From: Cedecea neteri
GTDB lineage: Bacteria > Pseudomonadota > Gammaproteobacteria > Enterobacterales > Enterobacteriaceae
Direction of reading: 5' to 3'
DNA: 64,000 nt
Assembly (NCBI RefSeq): GCF_000758325.1
Contig: NZ_CP009459.1
Coordinates: 248,001 to 312,000 of the forward strand
Shown here: positions 8,318 through 18,162 of the stretch, piece after piece
How positions within the stretch are numbered: the stretch's first letter is position 1
How the letters are laid out: the number at the start of each line of letters is the position of its first letter
Notes under the pieces: model-generated
What the model saw: the letters and a program-made list of their open reading frames with translations, nothing else
Database searches by the model: none
What the model was told of the DNA's origin: nothing
Program-made: the position numbers and the translations under genes

Positions 8318-9415
8318 TTAACCGTTAAAAACGCTGCCCGTGCCAGGCGCCGCTTTCAGCACCCAGACTCGCCCGTAATGGTTGTACCAACCCGCGCGGT
8401 GCCCGGCATCCGGGCCAATGCCCTGATAGATGTCGAAGTGCTGGCCTTTGATCGCGCCCCCAACGTCCAGGGCCACCATCACGCGCAGCTCGTACTGTCC
8501 GGTGAACTTCCCGTTGTTGTCCAGCAGCGGGACTTCGGTCAGCAGTGTGGTACCCGCAGGAATGATGGAGCGGTCAGACGCCACGGAGGCACGTCCAATC
8601 AACGGTACCGCACTCGCGCCTTTCACCGGCGCATAGCTTGCGGGCTTAAAGAAGACAAAAGAAGGATTCTGCTCAAGCAGCTCTCGTACTGCCGCTTCGC
8701 TATGGGTTTCACCCCAGTGGCGAATCGCCTGCATCGACATGTCTTCTTTCTTCACTTCACCGCGGTCGATCAGCACTTTGCCGATACTGCGATAGGCGTG
8801 GCCGTTTTTACCGGCATAGCCGAAGAAGGTCAAAGGCTGACCATCGCCAAAATCAATGTAGCCGCTGCCCTGCACATCCATGATGAAGTTATCCATCAGA
8901 GAGTTGCTGTAGGCCAGCACATAGCTGTCGCTCAGCCCACCGGCGTAGATTTCCGCGCGGGACGGCAGACGCCCACGTTTCGGCGGCATGCGGTAAATAG
9001 GGTACTGGAATTCACCCTGGCGAGTATGACGAGCCTGAATCACCGGGGTGTAGTAGCCGGTAAACTGCACATTGCCGTAGTTGTCAGCGCCTTCCATCTG
9101 CCAGGCATCGAGGCCGAACTGCTTCAGCTGGCGGGTATCGCCCCCGGCCCGCAGCCACTGCTGCACGGCATTATAGATATCGCTACCGTTATTATAGAGG
9201 CGGGGAGAAGCAGAACGAATCTGGTTAACCTGCTCGGCATAGTCGCCGCCGTTGATAGGCGCGCCAACCGCATCAGGCTGATTCACCAGTGAGAAAGGCT
9301 GGGAGAATTTCCCGTCTTTATATTGCTGACCGCGATCGGTCGGTTTTGATGAACAGGCAGCCAGCATGGTTAACATGGCTCCCGCTGCTATGTACTTAAT
9401 CCAACGTCCTTTCAT
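8318..9415 (-). CDS. mltA: Membrane-bound lytic murein transglycosylase A
   Basis: A lipoprotein of 365 aa (the E. coli length) with signal peptide and lipobox LAAC (Cys at 21). MltA cleaves the MurNAc-GlcNAc bond of peptidoglycan to give 1,6-anhydroMurNAc ends at the outer membrane. The double-psi beta-barrel part contains VQGSGYIDFGDG, and the catalytic aspartate segment MVALDVGGAIKGQHFDIYQG lies near the C-terminus (about 315-334). It is followed by its own terminator. Upstream, 9416-9626 carries the tRNA promoter on the opposite strand. Confidence 0.96.
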   Translation of the reverse strand: MKGRWIKYIAAGAMLTMLAACSSKPTDRGQQYKDGKFSQPFSLVNQPDAVGAPINGGDYAEQVNQIRSASPRLYNNGSDIYNAVQQWLRAGGDTRQLKQFGLDAWQMEGADNYGNVQFTGYYTPVIQARHTRQGEFQYPIYRMPPKRGRLPSRAEIYAGGLSDSYVLAYSNSLMDNFIMDVQGSGYIDFGDGQPLTFFGYAGKNGHAYRSIGKVLIDRGEVKKEDMSMQAIRHWGETHSEAAVRELLEQNPSFVFFKPASYAPVKGASAVPLIGRASVASDRSIIPAGTTLLTEVPLLDNNGKFTGQYELRVMVALDVGGAIKGQHFDIYQGIGPDAGHRAGWYNHYGRVWVLKAAPGTGSVFNG

Positions 9416-9585
9416 TTACCTTTCGCCCTGCTCGTTGCCTCTGTATGCCTCGCCGAAGATAGCAAACGCGCCGCGAGAATTAAACGAGTTGCACAACCCA
9501 TACAGCAAAAACGTCTGTTTTGTGGTCACTGTGCGGGTTAATTCAACAACCAAGGGGAAATTCAGGTATTTACTCAAAAAAAGGG

Positions 9586-9613
9586 TTGCATCAAAAAGCG
9601 AGCGGAGTATAGT
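9586..9613 (+). promoter_or_regulatory. Promoter of the initiator tRNA genes
   Basis: TTGCAT (9586-9591) and TATAGT (9608-9613) are separated by 16 bp and followed by a GC-rich discriminator GCGCATCC, as is usual for stringently controlled stable RNA promoters. The first tRNA starts 13 bp after the -10 element. Confidence 0.7.
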
Positions 9614-9626
9614 GCGCATCCACGGA

Positions 9627-9703
<77 letters not shown>

Positions 9704-9766
9704 ATTAAAAGTCGCTGATTTAACAGCGCAATGATGAAAAATCATTAAAAAGAGTAGTATGACGGA

Positions 9767-9843
<77 letters not shown>

Positions 9844-9850
9844 ACATTGA

Positions 9851-9873
9851 GAACACCCTTACGGGTGTTTTTT
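9851..9873 (+). terminator. Terminator of the tRNA-fMet operon
   Basis: A short hairpin ACACCC / GGGTGT with loop TTAC, followed by TTTTTTT, lies 7 nt after the second tRNA. Confidence 0.85.
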
Positions 9874-9931
9874 TGTTTGTATCGTTTATAAAAAAATAAG
9901 GCAGGTTTATCTCCCGCCTTTATCATCTGTG

Positions 9932-11182
9932 TTAGCCCCGTCGCGCCAGACGTGAGCTGTCAGAAAAGTACGCCTTAATCCCCGCCAGAATTGACTCCGC
10001 AACTTCCTGCTGGAATTTGGCCGTACGCAGCTTGCGCTCCTCTTCAGGATTACTCAGGAACGCGGTCTCCACCAGAATAGAGGGAATATCCGGCGCTTTC
10101 AGCACCGCAAACCCGGCCTGATCGACGCTGTTTTTATGCAGCTTGTTCACTTTCCCCAGCCGGTTAAGCACCTCTTTCCCGAACTTCAGACTGTCGTTAA
10201 TAGTCAGCGACTGCACCATGTCGAACATCGTATGGTCGAGATAGCGATCTCCGCTTTTGCCCACGCCGCCAATTAAATCCGAGGCGTTCTGCGTTTGCGC
10301 CAGGTATTTCGCCGCCGTACTGGTCGCCCCTTTGGTGGACAACGCAAAGACTGACGATCCGCGCGCAGCAGCGGTCGTAAATGCATCCGCATGAATAGAA
10401 ACAAACAGATCGGCTCGCTGCTTTTGCGCCTTGGCAACGCGCACTTTTAGCGGGATGAACACATCTTCATTGCGCGTCATGTAGGCCTTCATATTGCCCT
10501 CTTTATCGAGCAAGGCCTTCAGCCTGCGCGCAATGCTGAGCACAATATCTTTTTCACGGGTCTTGTTCGGGCCAATCGCGCCGGGATCTTCGCCGCCGTG
10601 GCCTGGATCTAGCATGATGACAATCGGCCTGTCTCGCCCGGCCTTACCCGGCTGCGGCCCTTTTTCCACCGGCATTTTCTTGTCTAACTGGCCGTTGTTG
10701 TAATCTTCCAGTAATGCCAGCAGCGGATCTTGTTCGCTATTCATGTTGGCGGGGTAAAGATCCATTACCAGACGCTCTTTAAATTCGGCGACAGGGGCCA
10801 GCGCAAACAAATGCGGGGTCACGTTTTGCTTCAATTCAAAAACCATGCGCACGGTCTTGGGATCAAACTGCCCCACGCGAGCGGATTTAATAAAGGGATC
10901 GTCGCCGCGAACCTGGCTGCCAATGCCTTTTAAAACTGAATTTAAATGCGCCCCTTCAATATCCACAACAACCCGCTCCGGGTTGCTGAGCGCAAACTGG
11001 CGGTACTTCAGCTGATGGTTAGATTCCAGCGTCACGCGGGTATAAGACGAGGCCGGCCAGACGCGCACGGCGATCACCTGGCTTGAGGCAGCAAAACCGA
11101 CCTTGCTGACACTCAACAACCACATGGCTCCGGCACCCTGAAGTAGACGGCGGCGACTCATTAACGAACTGGAATCTGGCAT
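9932..11182 (-). CDS. amiC: N-acetylmuramoyl-L-alanine amidase AmiC
   Basis: A periplasmic zinc amidase of 416 aa that splits septal peptidoglycan during daughter-cell separation. It starts with a twin-arginine signal (SRRRLLQG at 9-16, hydrophobic stretch, cleavage near AAS). An AMIN domain (about 35-140) targets the septum. The Amidase_3 domain (about 185-405) shows the zinc ligands in [11 protein letters not shown] and SIHADAF and the catalytic Glu in [10 protein letters not shown]. In E. coli it is activated by NlpD. A second ATG lies 7 codons in (MSRRRLL); the longer start fits the E. coli N-terminus better. It is divergent from argA. Confidence 0.96.
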   Translation of the reverse strand: MPDSSSLMSRRRLLQGAGAMWLLSVSKVGFAASSQVIAVRVWPASSYTRVTLESNHQLKYRQFALSNPERVVVDIEGAHLNSVLKGIGSQVRGDDPFIKSARVGQFDPKTVRMVFELKQNVTPHLFALAPVAEFKERLVMDLYPANMNSEQDPLLALLEDYNNGQLDKKMPVEKGPQPGKAGRDRPIVIMLDPGHGGEDPGAIGPNKTREKDIVLSIARRLKALLDKEGNMKAYMTRNEDVFIPLKVRVAKAQKQRADLFVSIHADAFTTAAARGSSVFALSTKGATSTAAKYLAQTQNASDLIGGVGKSGDRYLDHTMFDMVQSLTINDSLKFGKEVLNRLGKVNKLHKNSVDQAGFAVLKAPDIPSILVETAFLSNPEEERKLRTAKFQQEVAESILAGIKAYFSDSSRLARRG

Positions 11183-11359
11183 GGCTCCCCTGAGCGATAA
11201 TCACTAAATGGATGAATTTATTTTTTTGAGCCAAAAACTTTAGCGAAACACGCGGTTACTGTCATCTATAAAAGGGTAAACGTTCGGAAAAGGTCACCAA
11301 ATGTCAGGTGGAAGGAATTTTATCCTGGATGAAAATTGGCGCTTGCACCTGACGTCATA

Positions 11360-11398
11360 AAAGAATAAAAATACACAAATTACGAATAATAATGCAAT
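11360..11398 (+). promoter_or_regulatory. Tandem ARG box (ArgR operator) of argA
   Basis: Two 18-bp ArgR half-operators, 11360-11377 and 11381-11398, are separated by 3 bp, the standard ARG-box spacing. Each has the GAAT-A/T4-AT.CA core and deviates from the consensus at two positions. They lie just before the argA start at 11410, so arginine-bound ArgR should repress argA. Confidence 0.8.
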
Positions 11399-11409
11399 GA
11401 GGGTGTGCC

Positions 11410-12741
11410 GTGGTAAAGGAACGCAGAACTGAACTGGTCCAGGGATTCCGCCATTCTGTTCCCTATATTAATGCCCACCGGGGAAAAACGTTTGTCATCA
11501 TGCTCGGCGGCGAAGCCATTGAACATGAAAACTTTTCCAGCATCGTCAACGATATTGGCCTGCTTCACAGCCTGGGCATTCGCCTGGTCGTGGTGTACGG
11601 CGCACGCCCGCAGATTGACGAAAACCTGGCCGAGCACCACCACGAGCCGGTTTACCACAAACACACCCGAGTCACCGACGCAAAAACCCTCGAACTGGTG
11701 AAACAGGCCGCGGGGCTGCTTCAGCTCGACATCACCGCACGGCTCTCCATGAGCCTGGGTAATACGCCGCTTCAGGGCGCCCATATCAACGTAGTCAGCG
11801 GTAACTTTATCATCGCTCAGCCTTTGGGCGTGGATGACGGCGTGGACTACTGCCACAGCGGGCGCGTCCGCCGCATTGATGAAGAAGCCATTCACCGCCA
11901 GTTGGACAGCGGTGCGATTGTGCTGATGGGGCCGGTCGCGGTTTCCGTGACGGGGGAAAGCTTTAACCTCACCTCCGAAGAAGTCGCCACCCAGCTTGCG
12001 GTTAAGCTTAAAGCAGAGAAAATGATTGGGTTCTGCTCCGCTCAGGGCGTGACCGACGACCTGGGGAACGTGATTTCTGAACTGTTCCCGAACGAGGCTC
12101 AGCAGCGCATTGAAGCCCTGGAAAGCAGCGGCGACTATCATTCCGGCACCGTGCGCTTCCTGCGCGGGGCGGTGAAGGCCTGCCGTAGCGGCGTGCGCCG
12201 CAGCCACCTGCTCAGCTATCAGGAAGACGGTGCCCTGCTGCAGGAACTGTTCTCACGCGATGGGATCGGGACACAAATTGTGATGGAAAGCGCCGAGCAG
12301 ATCCGCCGCGCCACCATCAACGATATCGGCGGTATTCTTGAGCTGATCCGCCCGCTGGAACAGCAAGGGATCCTGGTGCGCCGTTCCCGCGAACAGCTTG
12401 AAATGGAAATCGACAAGTTCACGATTATTCAGCGGGATAACCTGACCATCGCCTGCGCCGCGCTCTATCCGTTCCCGGAAGAAAGCATCGGCGAAATGGC
12501 CTGCGTCGCAGTGCACCCGGACTATCGTAGTTCGTCCCGGGGCGAAGAGTTGCTGAACCGCATCGCCAACCAGGCGCGGCAAATGGGGTTGAGCAAACTG
12601 TTCGTGCTGACCACCCGCAGCATTCACTGGTTCCAGGAGCGGGGCTTCTTGCCGGTGGATGTTGAGCTGTTACCGGCGAGCAAAAAAGAGATGTACAACT
12701 ATCAGCGCAAATCAAAAGTGCTGATGGCCGACCTGACCTGA
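11410..12741 (+). CDS. argA: Amino-acid N-acetyltransferase (N-acetylglutamate synthase)
   Basis: At 443 aa it has the E. coli length. It catalyses acetyl-CoA plus L-glutamate to N-acetylglutamate, the first and feedback-inhibited step of arginine synthesis. An N-terminal amino-acid kinase-like domain (about 1-280) binds the inhibitor arginine; a C-terminal GNAT domain (about 295-435) carries [19 protein letters not shown], the acetyl-CoA loop. The first codon of the open frame is GTG at 11410, which gives a full-length N-terminus ([11 protein letters not shown]). Tandem ARG boxes precede it. Confidence 0.97.
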   Translation: MVKERRTELVQGFRHSVPYINAHRGKTFVIMLGGEAIEHENFSSIVNDIGLLHSLGIRLVVVYGARPQIDENLAEHHHEPVYHKHTRVTDAKTLELVKQAAGLLQLDITARLSMSLGNTPLQGAHINVVSGNFIIAQPLGVDDGVDYCHSGRVRRIDEEAIHRQLDSGAIVLMGPVAVSVTGESFNLTSEEVATQLAVKLKAEKMIGFCSAQGVTDDLGNVISELFPNEAQQRIEALESSGDYHSGTVRFLRGAVKACRSGVRRSHLLSYQEDGALLQELFSRDGIGTQIVMESAEQIRRATINDIGGILELIRPLEQQGILVRRSREQLEMEIDKFTIIQRDNLTIACAALYPFPEESIGEMACVAVHPDYRSSSRGEELLNRIANQARQMGLSKLFVLTTRSIHWFQERGFLPVDVELLPASKKEMYNYQRKSKVLMADLT

Positions 12742-12744
12742 AAA

Positions 12745-12778
12745 AAGGGAAGGCATAAAGTGTGCCTTCCCTTGTCTT
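12745..12778. terminator. Bidirectional terminator between argA and recD
   Basis: An 11-bp stem AAGGGAAGGCA / TGCCTTCCCTT with a 7-nt loop lies between two convergent stop codons. A run of six A on the left and a T-rich right flank let it serve both strands. Confidence 0.8.
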
Positions 12779-14620
12779 TTATTCTCCAGAGAAAATTGCC
12801 ATAAGCCCGCTGCGGCGCTCCGTACGCGTGGCTATCGCTTTATTCAAAACGCGTTCATCGGTATACAGCGAAAGCTGTTTACGGGCGCGGGTGATCGCGG
12901 TATACACCAGCTCACGCGTCACCACCGGCACAAACTGATTCGGCAACACCAATGCGGCGTGGTCAAACTCAGACCCCTGAGATTTATGCACGGTCATGGC
13001 GAAGGCCGTATCGTGTGCAGGCAGGCGGCTGGGCTGAACGGATTTTACCGAACCATCCGGCATCGAAAACCAGACGCGAAGCCCCTCCTCACGCTGCAAA
13101 GCAATACCGATATCGCCATTAAACAAGCCAAGAGAGCTATCATTGCGGGCAATCATCACCGGACGCCCATTATACCAGCGGGACAGCGCCTGCGAAGGCC
13201 GCTGAATCAAACGTGCCTGTACCAGCGCCTGCTCAATACGCTCATTCAGGCCGCTAACGCCGAAAGGCCCTTCACGTAAGGCACACAGCAACTGATAACG
13301 GCCAAAGGCACCAATGATCTCTGCAGGCCCGGCTTTCTGACGCACCAGCTGCAAATACTCGCCGTAGCCGCTGACCACGTCGGCAATCATCGCCGTATAA
13401 TCTTCTGGCTCCAGCAGCGGCTGCAGCGAGATGTCCGTAAACCCTTGCCCAAACGCAGCTTTCACTTGCCTGCTGTCGCTGGCATTAACGGCAAATGCCA
13501 GTTGACCGATACCGGACTGACTGTCGAACCGATAACTCTTACGCAACAGGCAAAGCCCGTCACGCAGCGCGCTCGCCCGGGTACTCTCCCCCACGGGTAC
13601 CTCACAGCCCGTGAGCCGTTTTAATTGCTCCGCACGCTCAGCCGAATACCCGTCGTTCACGTAATGACAGATGTCGCCCAGCACCGCTCCCGCCTCTACG
13701 GAAGCCAGCTGATCTCTGTCTCCGAGAAAGATGACGCGTGCCTGCTCCGGTAAAGCATCAATCAGTCGGGACATCATCGGCAGATCCACCATTGACGCCT
13801 CATCCACCACCAGCACATCCAGGTGCAGAGGATTCCCGGCATGGTGGCGCAAACGCTGGCTGTTCGGCTGCGCGCCTAAAAGCCGGTGCAGCGTCGAAGC
13901 CTCTTCAGGCAGGCGCTTTTTCTGCTCATCGCTGAGCGGCAGCTGGCGTAACGCACTTCCCAACGATTCCGTTAAGCGCGCGGCAGCTTTGCCCGTAGGC
14001 GCCGCAAGCTGAATGCGCACGGGCTGGCCATCGGAAAGCTGAACCAGCGCGCCCAACAGTTTCGCCACCGTTGTGGTTTTGCCTGTCCCCGGCCCGCCGG
14101 AAATAACTGAGATACGTCGGGTCAGCGCCACCGCTGCAGCCACTTTCTGCCAGTCCGTCTGTGGGCTGCAACCAAACAGTGCGTCGAGGACTTCGCGAAG
14201 TCGGGTCTCATCCACTGCAACAGGCTGGTTATGTTCACCGAAGAAGGCCGCCACCCGCCGCTCATTGCTCCACATACGGTTGAGGTAAAGGCGGTTATCA
14301 ATGAGTTTCAGCGGCGTGGATTCGTCGCCAGAACTTACCGAATGGGAAGCCAGCAAAGCGCTGTGCCAGCCCGAAGCAGGCTCCGCCTCGGCAAAAAGTT
14401 GAGCCACAAGTTCAGGATGTTTGCCAGCGAAGGCATATTCGGGCCTGATGCGCTCAAGCGGCAGGCAGACATGCCCCTCGCCTGATTCACGGCTCAGCAG
14501 CGCTGCGGCCAGCATGACGGCGGGCTGCTTATCGTTAGCCACTATCATGGCAAACTGTGAATCCAGCGGCCTGAGGGCTTTCAGCGCCACTGCCTGATTG
14601 AGTAGCTGAGACATACTCAC
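12779..14620 (-). CDS. recD: Exonuclease V subunit alpha (RecD helicase)
   Basis: A superfamily 1 5'-3' helicase of 613 aa, the fast motor of RecBCD. Walker A GGPGTGKT lies at 175-182, Walker [12 protein letters not shown] near 280, and the C-terminal motif [13 protein letters not shown] near 555. The start is GTG at 14620, with AGGAG 8 nt before it and overlapping the recB stop; an in-frame ATG two codons on (14614) is too far from that Shine-Dalgarno sequence. The overlap with recB implies translational coupling. It is convergent with argA across a shared terminator. Confidence 0.95.
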   Translation of the reverse strand: MSMSQLLNQAVALKALRPLDSQFAMIVANDKQPAVMLAAALLSRESGEGHVCLPLERIRPEYAFAGKHPELVAQLFAEAEPASGWHSALLASHSVSSGDESTPLKLIDNRLYLNRMWSNERRVAAFFGEHNQPVAVDETRLREVLDALFGCSPQTDWQKVAAAVALTRRISVISGGPGTGKTTTVAKLLGALVQLSDGQPVRIQLAAPTGKAAARLTESLGSALRQLPLSDEQKKRLPEEASTLHRLLGAQPNSQRLRHHAGNPLHLDVLVVDEASMVDLPMMSRLIDALPEQARVIFLGDRDQLASVEAGAVLGDICHYVNDGYSAERAEQLKRLTGCEVPVGESTRASALRDGLCLLRKSYRFDSQSGIGQLAFAVNASDSRQVKAAFGQGFTDISLQPLLEPEDYTAMIADVVSGYGEYLQLVRQKAGPAEIIGAFGRYQLLCALREGPFGVSGLNERIEQALVQARLIQRPSQALSRWYNGRPVMIARNDSSLGLFNGDIGIALQREEGLRVWFSMPDGSVKSVQPSRLPAHDTAFAMTVHKSQGSEFDHAALVLPNQFVPVVTRELVYTAITRARKQLSLYTDERVLNKAIATRTERRSGLMAIFSGE

Positions 14621-17600
14621 AGTGGGATCTCCTCTGCTGCCCCGGCGAACAGCGCATCCATTGCTTCAACCAGCCTGACGTCCGGTCGCGTTGAAACAAT
14701 ACCCTGCTCGGGCTTACCTTGCTCCACGCCGCGCAGGAACAGATAAATGACCCCACCAAAGTGCTGCTGGTAGTCATACCCGGCCATACGGTGGCGCAGG
14801 TAGCGATGCAGCGCCAGCGTGTAGAGCTGGTACTGCAAATCGTAGCGGTGGGATTGCATCGCCTTCGCCATCGCCTCCTGGGTGTAGGCACTGCTGTCTT
14901 CACCCAGCCAGTTAGATTTGTAGTCCAGCAGGTAGTAGCGCCCCTGCCAGCGGAACACCAGGTCGATAAACCCTTTCAGCATCCCCTTCACCTGACGGAA
15001 ATCCAAAGGCGGACAACCAGCAGACAGCGGGTCGTAATGACGAATTAGCGCATCTAACGCCGGGGCCTGGAGCTCATTGTCGATAGGTAAATAAAATTCC
15101 AGCTCCACCTGTCTTTCCTTCGCAGAAAGCAGGTTCAGGGCAACGCCGGTATCATTGAGCGGCGCAGCAAGCACCGCTTCCAGCCAGCGGCTTACCACCG
15201 GCCCCCACTCGCCGCCAAACCCATTGGCAAGCAGGTGTTTTTCTATCTCTTCAGGCTGTACTGGCTGAGTAAAATCAACCTCTTCGAAAAGGCTGTGCAA
15301 GAAGGTGCCCGGCGAGGCCCCGCGAGGGAAAGTATGCGGCGTAAGTAACGGCTCACTTTGTTCGGGGACCTCCCCGACTGCGTCAACATCCAGGCGTGGC
15401 ACTAAATCCAGAACCCGGCTGCTGCCGTGCTGCTGCAGACCAGAATAACTGGTCACGCGCCAGTTATCGGTGATTCGACGCCTGAGCTGGCGGGCGGCAA
15501 GCTCAGGCAAAGCATCGGGCCGCGGCTGCCACGGGGTATCGTCCCCGGAAGAGAGTGTTTCAACGTCGATGGCCTCGCTTACCAGACCATCAAGCGCCTG
15601 GCGCAGTCCCTCTGCATCGAGCGCTTCTCCTTTTTGCAGCAAATAGCCCAGCGCACTGAGGTGAAGGTCGCTGCTGCCTTTTTTTGCCCTGGAACCTCGG
15701 AACAACGGCGCAACGCCCAGGCTGCAGTGCCAGACGGAGCGGGTCAATGCCACATAGAGCAGACGCAAGTCTTCCGCCAGACGTTCTTCTTCGGCCAGCC
15801 CCAGGCTTTCCGCATCGTTGCTTAAATCCAGAAGTGAGGTAAAAGTGGTCCGGTCGTGATACAGACCGCTGTTTTGCGGGCGATAGTTGGCCACAAACGG
15901 CAGCCAGACCAGCGGATACTCCAGCCCTTTAGATTTGTGGATGGTCACAACCTGCACCAGATGTTTATCGCTTTCGAGCCTCAACTGCTGACTGGAAGCG
16001 TTGCTGTCCGGCTCGGCAATCCGCTGCGCCAGCCAGCGCACCAGCGCATGCTCGCTCTCCATTTCTGCCGAGGCTTCCTGCAACAGCTCGCTGATGTGCA
16101 GAATATCTGTCAGCCTGCGCTCTCCACCCGGCGTGGCCAGCAGGTTTTCAGCTATATTTCTCGCTTCGATTAAGGCTCTTAACATGGGCATCACGCCCCG
16201 CTTAAGCCACTGTTCGCGGTAGCCGAAGAATTCGTCAACCAGGCTATCCCAGGCCAGTTCGTCGTTGTTCAGAGACTCGATAGCCTGGGCATCCAGCCCT
16301 AACATGGCTGTCGCAATGGCGCTGCGCATAGCCGTCTCAATTTCAGGCGTTAATACGGCCTGTAACACCCACAGCAGCTCACGCGCTTCAACGGTAGCAA
16401 ACACGGAATCGCGGTTAGAGAGATACACCGAAGGAATATTCAGCGCGCCCAGCGCATCACGTACGATGGCCGCTTCTCCACGGCTACGAACCAGAATCGT
16501 CATATCCGATGCCCTGAGCGGCCGGGCGTCATCCCCCTGCCAAAGCAGCGCATCCCCACGCTGTCCGGCGGTGAGCCAGTCGCGAATTTGCCGGGCACAC
16601 TGCGATGCCATCGCTTGTTGGTAATCACTTACACCGACGCCATCCCCCGGCTGAAGCCACATTTTCACCGCCGCCTGGCTTTCCCCCCCGATGGTAAACC
16701 GCAGCCCACCGTTACGGGGCGCTGATTTGACCGGCAGGAATGGGATCTGGCGGAATAAGAACGGATTCTCAACCTGCTGGAACAGCGTGTTTACGCCGTG
16801 GATCATCGAGGGAGACGAGCGCCAGTTAGTGTCCAGCGTGTAGTGGGCACTAACTTCCTGACGCGCCTTCATGTAGGTAAAAATATCGGCGCCGCGGAAA
16901 GCGTAAATAGCCTGCTTGGGGTCACCAATCAGCAACAGCGCGGTGCCCTGCTGCTTGATATACAGCCGGCGGAAGATGCGGTACTGCTGCGGGTCGGTAT
17001 CCTGGAATTCATCGATCATCGCCACCGGGAAACGACTGCGGATCGCCGTCGCTAAGGCGTCGCCACCGGGCTGATGCAGAGACTCATCGAGTCGACTCAG
17101 CATATCGTCAAAGCCCAGTTCGCCGCGGCGGCGCTTTTCTTGCTGAACAATATAGCGAATTTCCGCCATCGCTCTGGCAATCACCAGGTCACGCAGCGTT
17201 AGCGGCTCTGCAAGCAATGCGTCGATGGCGGTGAACAGGCTATGCCGGGGCACTTCGCCTTTTTTGGTTTTCTCTTCCAGCGTGCTTTGCGCAAACTTCG
17301 CCAGCGCCTCAGGGAGCTGATAACCGGTGGTTTCCAGCTGCGCCCACTGGCCAACAATCTCCAGCCAGTTCGGCAAATGTTTACTGCTGTAGCTGCGTTT
17401 ATCCACCCCGGAATCACTAATCAGGCTTGACAGCTCCCCCGCGGCCTCGCGCCATTGGGCTTTTACTGCATCAATGGCAGAAATAATCTTTTCATGGCGA
17501 GCCAGCAGCGTTTCGTCATCCGCCGGGGGCTGTTTCAACCGGGGCTGTTCGCCCTGAAGCCAGCTATTGATATCCCTTAAAAGCGCCTCCGGCCCCGACC

Positions 17601-18162
17601 ACTCCTCACTCATCGCCTGCGCGACAGGTTTTGGCAGCGGGTAGCAGTGACGCCGCCAGAAATCAGCACAGGCATGGCGGCGCAGCAAGGATTCATCCTC
17701 GAGTAGCTGCTGCTCGAAAAGCATCCCGGACTCAAAAGCATTGAGGCTGAGCATCCGCTGGCAAAAGCCGTGGATAGTGAAAATAGCCGCTTCATCCATC
17801 TGCTGTTCGGCTAACAGCAAGGTTCGGGCAGCGAGCTGTTTGTCCGTAATCTGGACAAGCAAGTTCTGTATCAGTGGGTTTTTGGTGCGGTTACGAATAC
17901 AGGCGATGCGCAATTCGTGGATATTCGCCCGAATACGGCCACGCAGCTCTTCGGTGGCCGCTTCGGTGAAAGTCACCACCAGCAGTTCTTCAACCCCCAG
18001 CGGACGGGGGAAAGCATTCTCTCCCCCTAAGCCCAACAGCAGCCGCAAATAAAGCGCGGCAATGGTAAAGGTCTTACCGGTCCCCGCGGAAGCTTCTATC
18101 AACCGTTCGCCGAACAACGGCAAACTTAAAGGATCAAGGGGCTGCGCGGTTACATCGGTCAT
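14617..18162 (-). CDS. recB: Exonuclease V subunit beta (RecB helicase-nuclease)
   Basis: A UvrD-like 3'-5' helicase with a C-terminal nuclease, 1181 aa from ATG 18162 ([11 protein letters not shown]). Walker [11 protein letters not shown] lies near residues 24-33 and [13 protein letters not shown] near 395. The C-terminal nuclease has [14 protein letters not shown] (about 1080-1093), with the Asp and Lys that bind Mg2+ and cleave DNA. Within RecBCD it unwinds double-strand ends and loads RecA after Chi. Its ATG overlaps the ptrA stop (TAATG), the same coupling as in E. coli. The frame is open 21 codons further into ptrA, but that part has no RecB similarity. Confidence 0.96.
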   Translation of the reverse strand: MTDVTAQPLDPLSLPLFGERLIEASAGTGKTFTIAALYLRLLLGLGGENAFPRPLGVEELLVVTFTEAATEELRGRIRANIHELRIACIRNRTKNPLIQNLLVQITDKQLAARTLLLAEQQMDEAAIFTIHGFCQRMLSLNAFESGMLFEQQLLEDESLLRRHACADFWRRHCYPLPKPVAQAMSEEWSGPEALLRDINSWLQGEQPRLKQPPADDETLLARHEKIISAIDAVKAQWREAAGELSSLISDSGVDKRSYSSKHLPNWLEIVGQWAQLETTGYQLPEALAKFAQSTLEEKTKKGEVPRHSLFTAIDALLAEPLTLRDLVIARAMAEIRYIVQQEKRRRGELGFDDMLSRLDESLHQPGGDALATAIRSRFPVAMIDEFQDTDPQQYRIFRRLYIKQQGTALLLIGDPKQAIYAFRGADIFTYMKARQEVSAHYTLDTNWRSSPSMIHGVNTLFQQVENPFLFRQIPFLPVKSAPRNGGLRFTIGGESQAAVKMWLQPGDGVGVSDYQQAMASQCARQIRDWLTAGQRGDALLWQGDDARPLRASDMTILVRSRGEAAIVRDALGALNIPSVYLSNRDSVFATVEARELLWVLQAVLTPEIETAMRSAIATAMLGLDAQAIESLNNDELAWDSLVDEFFGYREQWLKRGVMPMLRALIEARNIAENLLATPGGERRLTDILHISELLQEASAEMESEHALVRWLAQRIAEPDSNASSQQLRLESDKHLVQVVTIHKSKGLEYPLVWLPFVANYRPQNSGLYHDRTTFTSLLDLSNDAESLGLAEEERLAEDLRLLYVALTRSVWHCSLGVAPLFRGSRAKKGSSDLHLSALGYLLQKGEALDAEGLRQALDGLVSEAIDVETLSSGDDTPWQPRPDALPELAARQLRRRITDNWRVTSYSGLQQHGSSRVLDLVPRLDVDAVGEVPEQSEPLLTPHTFPRGASPGTFLHSLFEEVDFTQPVQPEEIEKHLLANGFGGEWGPVVSRWLEAVLAAPLNDTGVALNLLSAKERQVELEFYLPIDNELQAPALDALIRHYDPLSAGCPPLDFRQVKGMLKGFIDLVFRWQGRYYLLDYKSNWLGEDSSAYTQEAMAKAMQSHRYDLQYQLYTLALHRYLRHRMAGYDYQQHFGGVIYLFLRGVEQGKPEQGIVSTRPDVRLVEAMDALFAGAAEEIPL

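Noticed and set aside
8078-9292. 404-codon open frame opposite mltA and tcdA
   Set aside because: It is antisense to two well-identified genes and has low-complexity, Arg/His-rich translation typical of a shadow frame in GC-rich DNA.
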